A DNA stretch of 64,000 nucleotides from JBBDYH01 sp040901795. GTDB lineage: Bacteria; Planctomycetota; Planctomycetia; Pirellulales; JALHPA01. The stretch is taken from contig JBBDYH010000144.1 of assembly GCA_040901795.1 (NCBI GenBank), forward strand, positions 9,744 through 73,743. The letters run 5' to 3'. A program made the translations under genes and the position numbers. Below, in pieces: positions 36,950 to 44,357 of this stretch (within the stretch, counting starts at the first letter, position 1; every line of letters starts with the position of its first letter). The notes beneath the pieces are model-generated. The model did no database searches. It was not told the origin of the DNA and saw only the letters and a program-made list of their open reading frames with translations.

Positions 36950-39900
36950 GGTGGGAGAGGTCTTCGAGCCTGGTAACGAGCACATGGATCACGTCGTGCT
37001 GATGCTGCAGCCGACCGTGAGCGACCAGCGCCGAGGCGGTGCGAGCGGCCCGGTAAAACTTCTGCCACACGTCGGGGCGAATGATCAAGTTGGCCGCTCC
37101 GGTTTCGTCTTCGATCGTGACAAACGTAATCCCCTTGGCCGTGCCCGGCCGTTGCCGCACGAGCACCAAACCCGCCACATGGACCATCCGGCCGTTCTGG
37201 GTATTGACAAGCTCCGCGGCTGGCAGGATCCGTTGCGACGTCAACCACTCGCGATGAAAAGCGATGGGGTGATCCCGCAGGCTTAGCGACGTCGTGCGAT
37301 AGTCGGCAAATACTTCTTCCTGAGGCGGCATCTCGGGTAGCGGTACCAGCGGGTCGTCCTCCGGCGGCAACGAACTCAACAGCGGCAATTCATGGCTGGG
37401 CGGCTCAACAGCCAGCGCCTGCCACAGTGCTCCACGGCGATCGAGCGCCAGCGAACCAAACGCATCGGCCGCCGCCAGCCGTGAAATCACCGCCGGCCCG
37501 AGGCCGGTTCGCCGGGCGAAGTCGGTGATCGATAAGAATGGCCCCCAGCGCCGCGCGGCTTCGATCGCCCGGCCGTGAGCTTCCGACAGGCCGAGGATCT
37601 GGCGGAGACCAAGGCGGAGCGAGTGCGGAGTGCGGATTGCGGAGTGCGGAGTTTCTCGTTCATTCCGAACTCCGCACTCCGAATTCCGCACTTCCAGCTC
37701 GCTGTCCCACCCGCTCTCGTTCACATCCACGCCAAGCACCTCCACCCCATGATCCCGCGCATTGCGCACAAGCTGCGCCGGCGCATAAAACCCCATCGGC
37801 TGGCTGTTCAAAAGTGCCGCGCAAAAGGCGCCAGGATAATGACACTTGAGCCACGCCGAGACATAGACCAACAGCGCAAAACTCGCCGCGTGCGACTCCG
37901 GGAAGCCATACTCGCCAAAGCCGCGAATCTGGTTGAACACCTGCTCGGCGAACTGCTGAGTCAAGCCGCGTGCAAGCATCCCCTCGATCAGCTTTTGGCG
38001 AAACTGCTCGATGATCCCCGGCCGCCGCCAGGCCCCCATCGCCCGGCGGAGCTGATCGGCTTCGCCGGGCGTAAAGCCGGCCGCCACGACCGCCAGCCGC
38101 ATGGCCTGCTCCTGGAACAACGGCACGCCGAGCGTCTTGCGCAGCACCTCGCGAATCGCTTCGTTGGGATAGGCAACATCTTCTTCACCGTTCCTCCGCC
38201 GCAAGTACGGATGGACCATGTCGCCTTGAATTGGCCCCGGCCGCACGATTGCCACCTCGATCACCAGATCGTAAAACTCGCGTGGCCGCAGCCGTGGCAA
38301 CATGCTCATCTGCGCCCGGCTTTCGATCTGGAACACGCCCATCGTGTCGGCCTGGCAAATCATGTCGTAGACCTGCGGATCTTCCGGCGGCACGGTGGCC
38401 AATGTCAGCGGCCGATGGTAATGCCGCTCAATGAGCTCAAAACACTTGCGGATCGCCGTGAGCATGCCCAGCGCCAGGCAATCGACCTTGAGAATCCCCA
38501 CCTCGTCGAGATCATTCTTGTCCCACTGGATGACCGTGCGGTCTTCCATCGCGGCGTTTTCAATCGGCACCAGTTCGCACAGCGGCCCCTGCGTCATCAC
38601 CATGCCGCCAACATGTTGCCCGAGATGACGCGGAAAGCCCATCAGCTCGTTGACCGCGCCGACAAGCTGGCGGCCGAGTTTGGACTCGGGATCGATCCCC
38701 ACGCCGCGGCAGCGCTCCGGCAGGCTCGTGTCGCTCGTTCGATAGCCTTCCAGGCTCTTCGCCAACGCATCGACGCGATCGAGCGACAGCCCCAGCGCCT
38801 TCCCCACGTCGCGCACCGCCGACCGCGGCCGGTAGGTGATTACCTCGGCCGCCATACCGGCGCGCTCGCGGCCGTACTTGTCGTACAGGTATTGCAGCAC
38901 TTCCTCGCGGCGCTCATGCTCGAAGTCGATGTCGATATCGGGCGCTTCTTTGCGCTCGCGGCTGACGAACCGCTCGAAGAGCACGTCCATCTTCTCCGGA
39001 TCGACGCTGGTCACGGCCAGGCAAAAGCACACGGCCGAATTGGCCGCCGAACCGCGCCCCTGGCAGAGGATGCCCCGCTCGCGCGCAAAGCGCACCAGGT
39101 CGTACACAGTGAGAAAATAAGCCTCGTAGTGCAAGTCGGCGATCAACGACAGCTCGTGCTCTACAAGCGAGCGGACCTTCGGCGGAATACCGCGAGGATA
39201 GCGCTCGGCCGCGCCGGCCCAAGTGAGCCGCGTGAGAAAGGAAAGCGGCGTCTCACCCGGCGGCGCCAGCTCCTCGGGATACTCATACCGCAACTCATCC
39301 AGCGAAAACGTACACCTCGCGGCGATTTCGACTGTGCGCGCCAGCGCCTCAGGCGCTTGAGCAAACCGGCGCGCGAGCGCGGCATAGTCTTGCAGGCAGT
39401 ATTCAGCGTTTGGCTGCAGATATTCACGCGCCGATTCGACAGTGCAGCCCAGACGAATCGCCGTGAGAATATGATGCAGCGCGAGCCGGCTGCGATGATG
39501 ATAATGAACGTTGCCGGCGGCGACCAGCGGCATGCGCGCTTCATTAGCCAGCGCCATCAACTCAGCCAGCCGCCGCTCATCATTCGCGCCGCAATGCAGC
39601 TCGGCGAGAGCGTAACAGCGGTCGGGAAACGCGTCGAGATATTTAGCGAGTTGGGTAGGCGAATGGGGAATGGGGAATGTACGAGGACTGTCAGCCGCTT
39701 GCGCATTCCCCATTCCGCATTCCCCATTCCCCATTTGCAAACCAGCCGATGTCGAACCAAGCAAAACGCCGCAAATCAGCCCTGCGCCATGTTCCGCCAC
39801 ATCCTCAAGCGTCAGCCGGCAGTCCCCTTTCTCAGCGCGGCGTCGGCCGACGGTAATCAATCGCGACAGCCGCCCATACGACGCGCGATCGGTGGCCCAC

Positions 39901-40199
39901 AGCACCGCCGCCGGCGCTTCGACAGGGCGGATTTCGGCGCCGATGAGGAGCTTCAGCCCAATCTCTTTGGCTGCGCCATGGGCCCGAACAACTCCGGCCA
40001 CGCTATGTGCATCGGTGATCGCCAGGGCCTGATAACCCAGCTCAGCGGCGCGGACCACAAGCTCATCAGGGTGCGAAGCGCCCTCCAGAAACGAAAAATT
40101 CGTCTTGCAATGCAGCTCGGCGTACCCCACGGCATGCGCGCGCGCCAGTTCGGCGCCCAAATCCGTTTCACGCTTGTTGCTCTCAGGGATGTCAGGCAT
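36912..40199 (-). CDS. dnaE2: Error-prone DNA polymerase III alpha subunit DnaE2
   Basis: 1095 residues. N-terminal PHP domain (YAELHCKTNFSFLEGASHP, ALAITDAHSVAG), polymerase core with ILCQGRGSAANSAVCF and catalytic aspartates in PDIDIDFEHERR (about 416-420), LGQHVGGMVMT, DKNDLDEVGILKVDCLALGM and the fingers/helix-hairpin part GFGEYGFPESHAASFALLVY. The C-terminal OB domain reads HVAGLVLVRQRPG and GITFVTIEDETG. DnaE2 performs translesion synthesis with ImuA and ImuB, both coded just upstream on the same strand. Two in-frame insertions made of dispersed inverted repeats are present: residues about 155-181 (GECGMGNAQ... region) in the PHP part and 832-862 in the linker before LRLGLRQILGLSE. Neither contains a stop or disturbs a known catalytic motif. 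Confidence 0.95.
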   Translation of the reverse strand: MPDIPESNKRETDLGAELARAHAVGYAELHCKTNFSFLEGASHPDELVVRAAELGYQALAITDAHSVAGVVRAHGAAKEIGLKLLIGAEIRPVEAPAAVLWATDRASYGRLSRLITVGRRRAEKGDCRLTLEDVAEHGAGLICGVLLGSTSAGLQMGNGECGMGNAQAADSPRTFPIPHSPTQLAKYLDAFPDRCYALAELHCGANDERRLAELMALANEARMPLVAAGNVHYHHRSRLALHHILTAIRLGCTVESAREYLQPNAEYCLQDYAALARRFAQAPEALARTVEIAARCTFSLDELRYEYPEELAPPGETPLSFLTRLTWAGAAERYPRGIPPKVRSLVEHELSLIADLHYEAYFLTVYDLVRFARERGILCQGRGSAANSAVCFCLAVTSVDPEKMDVLFERFVSRERKEAPDIDIDFEHERREEVLQYLYDKYGRERAGMAAEVITYRPRSAVRDVGKALGLSLDRVDALAKSLEGYRTSDTSLPERCRGVGIDPESKLGRQLVGAVNELMGFPRHLGQHVGGMVMTQGPLCELVPIENAAMEDRTVIQWDKNDLDEVGILKVDCLALGMLTAIRKCFELIERHYHRPLTLATVPPEDPQVYDMICQADTMGVFQIESRAQMSMLPRLRPREFYDLVIEVAIVRPGPIQGDMVHPYLRRRNGEEDVAYPNEAIREVLRKTLGVPLFQEQAMRLAVVAAGFTPGEADQLRRAMGAWRRPGIIEQFRQKLIEGMLARGLTQQFAEQVFNQIRGFGEYGFPESHAASFALLVYVSAWLKCHYPGAFCAALLNSQPMGFYAPAQLVRNARDHGVEVLGVDVNESGWDSELEVRNSECGVRNERETPHSAIRTPHSLRLGLRQILGLSEAHGRAIEAARRWGPFLSITDFARRTGLGPAVISRLAAADAFGSLALDRRGALWQALAVEPPSHELPLLSSLPPEDDPLVPLPEMPPQEEVFADYRTTSLSLRDHPIAFHREWLTSQRILPAAELVNTQNGRMVHVAGLVLVRQRPGTAKGITFVTIEDETGAANLIIRPDVWQKFYRAARTASALVAHGRLQHQHDVIHVLVTRLEDLSHLIRMRSQSRDFH
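37615..37698. repeat. Intragenic inverted repeat in dnaE2 (insert 2)
   Basis: Left half repeats GAGTGCGGAGTGCGGA-type units from 37621; right half carries ACTCCGCACTCCGAATTCC and relatives to about 37692. It codes for about 28 residues rich in RNSECG and TPHS, replacing the usual short linker of DnaE2. Confidence 0.8.
39661..39732. repeat. Intragenic inverted repeat in dnaE2 (insert 1)
   Basis: GAATGGGGAATGGGGAATG (39661-39679) faces CATTCCCCATTCC-type units (39704-39732). On the coding strand it yields MGNGECGMGNAQ, a middle piece, and FPIPHSPT, about 26 residues absent from ordinary DnaE2. Confidence 0.85.
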
Positions 40200-40250
40200 G
40201 GTTAGAAATGTCGAGGGACGAAGCTCCGAAGATTATCTGTATCTGTTTGC

Positions 40251-40290
40251 TCCGATCTCCTTATCTCCCTCTTTATCCCCTTATCTCCTA
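40251..40290. repeat. GGAGATAAG/GGGATAAAG minisatellite
   Basis: On the minus strand the gap between imuB and dnaE2 has tandem units GGAGATAAG, GGGATAAAG, GGGAGATAAG, GGAGAT. The TAG stop of imuB (40290-40288) is formed by the first unit. The units also resemble Shine-Dalgarno sequence but lie 50 bases from the dnaE2 start. Confidence 0.75.
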
Positions 40291-42183
40291 ATCAAATCTC
40301 CCCTGCAAAAACCACTGCCGATCTCCAAGCCTCCGGAAGATCCAAAACCGCGCACCGTTCGTCGTCTCGACACGGTAGTAGTCGCGCCGGACAAACGTCT
40401 TGCGGCTCTCTTGGTCCTCCCGCGCCGTCCGCCACCAGCCGGTTTCGATCCGCTCCGGTCCCCAGGCATAGGCGACCGAATAGCTGCGACCTTCCCAGCA
40501 GAATTGCCCCGGCGCGCCGCCGGGCGTGACCGCCACGACTTCGATCCGCGCCGGCTGCGGCAAAAGCCAGAGCGGCCGCTCGTCCGCGGCGAACGAGAGC
40601 AAACCGTAACGGCTGACATGAGCGAGGTTCTTTTTCGTGCGTTTCTTTGCGGCATTTGCAGCCGGCGTTCCCACTCCCCCCAATGGCACATCAACGCACG
40701 TGTACTCCGGCTGCGCATCAGGCAAGAGCGCCACTTGCGCCACCGCACCGCGGCCCAAACGGTTGCTCACCCGATCGACCAGTTCCGCCAGTCGCCGCGG
40801 CTGGTCTGACTTTGTTTCACGATCGAACATCGCTTGCTGCCGCAGTTCCAGCGGACCCACGGAAGTGACCTCAACCTGCACGCTCGTCACCGGACCGGCC
40901 ATGCGCACGTTTTCCAATCGCAGCCGCAACAGGTCACGCAAATACGCCGGCGAAGCGCTCGGCCGGAAGAGACCTAATGTAAAAACAAGCGACGAAATCC
41001 GGCCCGGAGAAGTCAGGCCCGCAGGGCCGGCAGGCAATAGCCCCACCCGTAAGGGTGGGGACAGACCATTTGACACATTGGAAGAGGTCCGGAGGACCGG
41101 CACATTGGATATCGCTTGTGTCGGCCCTCCGGGCCTTTGAAGAATCGGTGTTCTCGAATCCCCTTTCGGCCCTCCGGGCCTGTCCTCCTCAAACGCCTTC
41201 TCATACTTCAACCGGCACACCAGCCGCAGCACGCCTTGCCTTCGCCGCGACAACGGCTCGGTCACCTGCGCAATCAACTGCCCGAGCACGTGCTCGACGC
41301 CCGCGCGATTGGTCAGCGGCGCTTCGAACGTGAAATCGGCCGCGTACTCAGGCGCTGCATGGCGCGCCTCGATCGTCTCCGGGGCGCAGCCGATCGCCTG
41401 ATCGAAGCGCCGCAGCAGCTCCGGGCCAAAGCGGGCCAACAACGCCGAGCGCGGCAGCGCCGCCAATTGCCCGATGCGCGTGATTCCCAGCGTGGCCAAC
41501 AGCGCCACCGTATCGTCCGCCACGCGGAGATAGCCGATCGGCAGCCCAGCCAGTGCAGAGAGTGTTTCGCCGGGTGGGAGGATACCTAAAGGGTCAATCG
41601 TATCATCAACTCCCTCCAAAACTCCCTCCAACACCTCGCTATGCACCGCCGCCCACGCGGCCCCAATCGTATCGGCCACCGCCACGCGCACGCCCAGGCC
41701 ACGCCCAGCGAACGCATGGACCACTTCCTTGGCCAACGCACGTTCGCCGCCGAACAAAGCTGCCAGCCCCGTTATGTCCAGCAGCAAGCAATCCGGACGC
41801 GGCGCCTCCTCCACGCCGGTGATCGGGCTGAATCGCCCACACCACTCAGCCAGTTGGGCAAGCGCGAGAAGATCGGCCTCAGGATCAGCAGGTTCGAGGT
41901 GGGACTCTACAAAATGTTCTGAGGGAACCGCTTGCTGAGCCACCACCAGCGCCGCCGCTTCGGCCAACGGCATGCCAGGATAGATGCCGGCAATGAAATT
42001 GACACCATCGTTACCTACACCCAGCGCCGCCGTCGCCGCCACAACTTTCAATCCACCTTGCGGACTCGCCTCGTAGAGCACGACGGTCCGGCCATGCAAA
42101 TCCGCCCGCTCCAGCGCCAGCCGCTGCAAAGGCCAATCGGGAATCCAAATGCACATCACGCGCTTGCATGGCTCAGTCTTCAT
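40288..42183 (-). CDS. imuB: ImuB, Y-family polymerase-like mutasome subunit
   Basis: 631 residues; the usual size is about 470-550. N-terminal CIWIPDWPLQRLALERA replaces the catalytic DxDxFFAxVE of true Y-family polymerases, as in all ImuB. LLLDITGLAALFGGERAL, GLGVRVAVADTIGAAWA and GITRIGQLAALPRSALLARFG are standard. ImuB is the adaptor that links the clamp, ImuA and DnaE2. The extra length is mainly residues about 330-396, a Pro/Gly/Ser-rich block coded by five or more consecutive hairpin repeats (41001-41182), placed between LKYEKAFEE and the continuation FRPSASPAYLRDLLRLRLEN. The frame is kept. The stop codon is provided by a minisatellite. dnaE2 starts 88 bases downstream; imuA ends 63 bases upstream. 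Confidence 0.92.
   Translation of the reverse strand: MKTEPCKRVMCIWIPDWPLQRLALERADLHGRTVVLYEASPQGGLKVVAATAALGVGNDGVNFIAGIYPGMPLAEAAALVVAQQAVPSEHFVESHLEPADPEADLLALAQLAEWCGRFSPITGVEEAPRPDCLLLDITGLAALFGGERALAKEVVHAFAGRGLGVRVAVADTIGAAWAAVHSEVLEGVLEGVDDTIDPLGILPPGETLSALAGLPIGYLRVADDTVALLATLGITRIGQLAALPRSALLARFGPELLRRFDQAIGCAPETIEARHAAPEYAADFTFEAPLTNRAGVEHVLGQLIAQVTEPLSRRRQGVLRLVCRLKYEKAFEEDRPGGPKGDSRTPILQRPGGPTQAISNVPVLRTSSNVSNGLSPPLRVGLLPAGPAGLTSPGRISSLVFTLGLFRPSASPAYLRDLLRLRLENVRMAGPVTSVQVEVTSVGPLELRQQAMFDRETKSDQPRRLAELVDRVSNRLGRGAVAQVALLPDAQPEYTCVDVPLGGVGTPAANAAKKRTKKNLAHVSRYGLLSFAADERPLWLLPQPARIEVVAVTPGGAPGQFCWEGRSYSVAYAWGPERIETGWWRTAREDQESRKTFVRRDYYRVETTNGARFWIFRRLGDRQWFLQGRFD
41001..41182. 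repeat. Compound block of hairpin repeats inside imuB
   Basis: In order: CCCCACCC/GGGTGGGG around GTAA (41041-41060), GGTCC/GGACC around GGA (41086-41098), GGCCC/GGGCC around TCC (41123-41135) and again GGCCC/GGGCC around TCC (41168-41180), preceded by a GGCCCGCAGGGCC-like element (about 41016-41028). All are in one open frame. The GGTCC element recurs outside genes at 59041-59053. Confidence 0.9.
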
Positions 42184-42189
42184 TTCATT

Positions 42190-42240
42190 CGCGTTTATTC
42201 GCGTATATTTGCGGCCAATCTCTCCGCGTCTCCGCGGCTC
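42190..42240. repeat. TTTATTCGCGTATATTTGCGG-type dispersed sequence between imuB and imuA
   Basis: The gap holds TTCGCGTTTATTCGCGTATA followed by CTCCGCGTCTCCGCGGCTC and TGCGGTT. The second part resembles CTCCGCGTCTCTGCGGTT at about 13233-13251, so it is a dispersed element rather than imuB leader sequence. Confidence 0.55.
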
Positions 42241-42246
42241 TGCGGT

Positions 42247-42993
42247 TCATGCTGTTTTTTGTCTTTGTATCCTGGTTGCTCCTTGAGACTCGATTCGACG
42301 GCCGCTTCGATCATCCAAGCCCACCACAAATTGCGGACAATGCATCGCGGCGCCGCCGGAAGAACGCAACAGGCTTAACTTCACTCGGCGCGGAGCATCC
42401 CCCTCGCGCGACGGCACGCTCGGCAGCGGCTCGACCAACCACCGCACCTCCGCCCACGAAGGCTCGGCCAGCGCCCGTGCAGGCCGCAGCAACAGCCCCA
42501 GCGTGTCGCCTGCTTCAGCGGCCAATTGCAGCCGGCGAAACAGGTGATCGTCGAGCTTTTCGGGCCAGGCCAACACCGCACTGGCGCCTCCTGAACGCAG
42601 CGCCTGATCGATCGCCCACGTTTCGTCGCGGTCATGCTGCGGGCGGGCGAGGATCAACCGCGACAAGTCGATCCCGCAAGCCACCGCGGCCAGCGGGTAA
42701 AACGTCCGCCGCCGATCGACGACCACCAGCGTCCCTGTCTCGCCGCACGCTTGCCGTGCCGCTGCCAAGGCCAGCGTCGTCGCTCCGCTGCCACCGTCGT
42801 GAGCCAGCCATTCGACGAGCGTCCCGCGGTGCAGTCCCCCGCAGAGCGCCCGATCGAGCACCGCATATCCCGTGGAGACTGCCGCCTCGTGGCCGTGGCG
42901 GCGTGCGGTCTCGCATTGCCGCATCTGCTCCGTAAGTGCCCGAATCAGCGTTTCTCGCGAGGAGTGATCGAGCGATCGCAGCGGGCAAGTCAT
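42247..42993 (-). CDS. imuA: ImuA, RecA/SulA-like mutasome subunit
   Basis: 248 residues from ATG 42993. The fold is RecA-like: STGYAVLDRALCGGLHRGTLVEW, a degenerate Walker A (DGGSGATTLAL), VVVDRRRTFYPLAA, DETWAIDQALRSGGASAVLAW and LRLLLRPARALAEPSWAEVRWLV-type strand order. ImuA-type proteins accompany ImuB and DnaE2 in SOS mutagenesis in many bacteria. It is the first gene of the cassette imuA-imuB-dnaE2, all on the minus strand. A near-palindrome resembling a LexA box lies 85 bases before its start (43078-43099). The last 20 residues are basic and may be derived from repeat sequence. Confidence 0.85.
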   Translation of the reverse strand: MTCPLRSLDHSSRETLIRALTEQMRQCETARRHGHEAAVSTGYAVLDRALCGGLHRGTLVEWLAHDGGSGATTLALAAARQACGETGTLVVVDRRRTFYPLAAVACGIDLSRLILARPQHDRDETWAIDQALRSGGASAVLAWPEKLDDHLFRRLQLAAEAGDTLGLLLRPARALAEPSWAEVRWLVEPLPSVPSREGDAPRRVKLSLLRSSGGAAMHCPQFVVGLDDRSGRRIESQGATRIQRQKTA

Positions 42994-43042
42994 CGAGGTG
43001 CGTTCCTGGTTGACAAAGTTGCATCAATCGCCCTAGCATGGA

Positions 43043-43070
43043 CCGTGCTAGCACCGCCACGCTAGCACGG
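43043..43070. repeat. CCGTGCTAGC inverted repeat before imuA
   Basis: CCGTGCTAGC (43043-43052) and GCTAGCACGG (43061-43070) pair perfectly around ACCGCCAC. Lies between the LexA-like box and the imuA start and could form a hairpin in the leader. Confidence 0.8.
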
Positions 43071-43077
43071 CCTACTA

Positions 43078-43099
43078 TCACTGTACATGTGTACCGTGA
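43078..43099 (-). promoter_or_regulatory. LexA-like operator upstream of the imuA-imuB-dnaE2 cassette
   Basis: A 22-base near-palindrome, matching its own reverse complement at 18 of 22 positions. Outer half-sites are TCAC and GTGA; inner parts are GTACA and TGTAC. It resembles the enterobacterial SOS box form CTG-N10-CAG (here CTG-N10-CCG). Such cassettes are classically LexA-controlled. The LexA site of planctomycetes is not something I can confirm from this window, so this is inference from position and symmetry. Confidence 0.4.
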
Positions 43100-43217
43100 A
43101 GGAGGCAAGTCTGGCAAGAGCGAATTTTTGGCGCCGCTTCAAAAAGCGACCGCCAAAACGCCATAAAACATTCGAATCAAAAGAGATGCGGCAAAGCTAA
43201 ACGCCGCCGATCCAGCC

Positions 43218-44240
43218 CTATCCGGCCAGCGCCCGGCGGACAAATTCCTGCTGCACCGGCGTAAGCTGCTTGATCGCCTCAAGATCGATCCGCGTAGTTC
43301 GGTCGATCAGAGCGGCTTCACCCGTTTCCTCACTGCCAGTCACCGATTCGGTGCAGAACGACGCTCCAAACAGCGACGCGCCCGAAAAGTTCGCTCCGCG
43401 GAGATCGGCGCCGCTGAAGTTGGCCCCTTCGCAATCGGCCGCCGCAAAGCTCGCGCGCCGCAAGTCCGCTTGCTCCAGATGCGCGTTTGAAAGATTGGCT
43501 TCGCGAAACGAGGCGTCTTGCAAATCGCAACGCCGGAAGTCGGCATCGCGCAATAACGCGCCCTGAGCCACCAACCCGCGCAGCTCCCGCCGACTGGCGT
43601 TGATCGAACGTAATTCGCGGCCCGACCAGTCGCGCGTGGTCAAAATCGTTGCGGCTTGCTGCTTAGTCAGCCCCGGCGCCATGTAGCGCTCTTCGCGCCA
43701 TGGGTCTGCACGGTTGTGATAGCCGGCCGCCGCTTCCCAGTAGCCTAGACGGTCTTCGGCCAGCAGCTCGATCTCCGTGAGCCACTTCAAACTTTTGTAG
43801 AAATAACGCATTGGCGTCACAACGCGCACCGGCCCGCCGTGTTCGCTCGACAACGGTTGGCCATCGCACTCTAGTGCGAGCAACGTTCCCAGCTCAATCG
43901 CCTCGGCGAGCACCAGCGATGTGCTGTGGTTTCGCTCGCTGCGGGCCACAAACGAGACAAACCGCGCTGCGACTTGCGGCCGCACGATCGCCAACAGGTC
44001 GGCAAGCTGCGCGCCCCCGAAGCGCACGTCCGGCTTCGACCAGCGGGTGACGCAATGGATGTCCACGCTGCGCTCGAGGGGCGGCAGCGCCGCAAGATCT
44101 GCAAGTGAAAAAACGCGCGGCGACTCAACGAGGCCGTATACGCGCACGCTCCACGGCCCGCTCGAGGCTCGCGCCGACCTCTCGCCGACAAGCGGCCATT
44201 TGCCGGGGGCGACAAGCTGTTGACCCGGAGGAAGCTGCAT
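43218..44240 (-). CDS. Sulfite-oxidase-like molybdopterin oxidoreductase fused to pentapeptide repeats
   Basis: 340 residues from ATG 44240 (GGAGGAAGC upstream on the minus strand). Residues 20-180 are the Moco-binding domain of the sulfite oxidase/YedY family: VRVYGLVESPRVFSLADLA, HCVTRWSKPDVRFGG with the molybdenum-ligating Cys, and HGGPVRVVTPMRYFYKSLKWL. Residues about 240-300 are pentapeptide repeats, A(D/N)Lxx: CDLQDASFREANLSNAHLEQ, then ADLRGANFSGAS. No signal peptide is visible, unlike YedY, so cytoplasmic location is likely. The fusion is unusual; the solenoid could bind a partner. No heme domain. Confidence 0.83.
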   Translation of the reverse strand: MQLPPGQQLVAPGKWPLVGERSARASSGPWSVRVYGLVESPRVFSLADLAALPPLERSVDIHCVTRWSKPDVRFGGAQLADLLAIVRPQVAARFVSFVARSERNHSTSLVLAEAIELGTLLALECDGQPLSSEHGGPVRVVTPMRYFYKSLKWLTEIELLAEDRLGYWEAAAGYHNRADPWREERYMAPGLTKQQAATILTTRDWSGRELRSINASRRELRGLVAQGALLRDADFRRCDLQDASFREANLSNAHLEQADLRRASFAAADCEGANFSGADLRGANFSGASLFGASFCTESVTGSEETGEAALIDRTTRIDLEAIKQLTPVQQEFVRRALAG

Positions 44241-44357
44241 GGCCGCTGAGCATACCCCAAAGTGGCCCCTAAATAAATTGCCGTAAAGCCACCTCGTTCC
44301 AACACATCGCGGCGCTATTGTGTCCGGCAATGACGCATGACGACGCGGCCTGCGTGG

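Noticed and set aside
39661..39732. Frameshift or intron in dnaE2
   Set aside because: The frame is open across the insert and the conserved sequence resumes in frame on both sides; no splice-like features.
37575..40205. 876-codon open frame on + opposite dnaE2
   Set aside because: Exact shadow of a conserved gene in GC-rich DNA; composition rich in Arg/His/Gln and no domain or start signal.
43043..43070. CCGTGCTAGC palindrome as the LexA site of imuA
   Set aside because: Pairs as a hairpin with an 8-base gap and looks like a dispersed repeat; the element at 43078-43099 fits an operator better.
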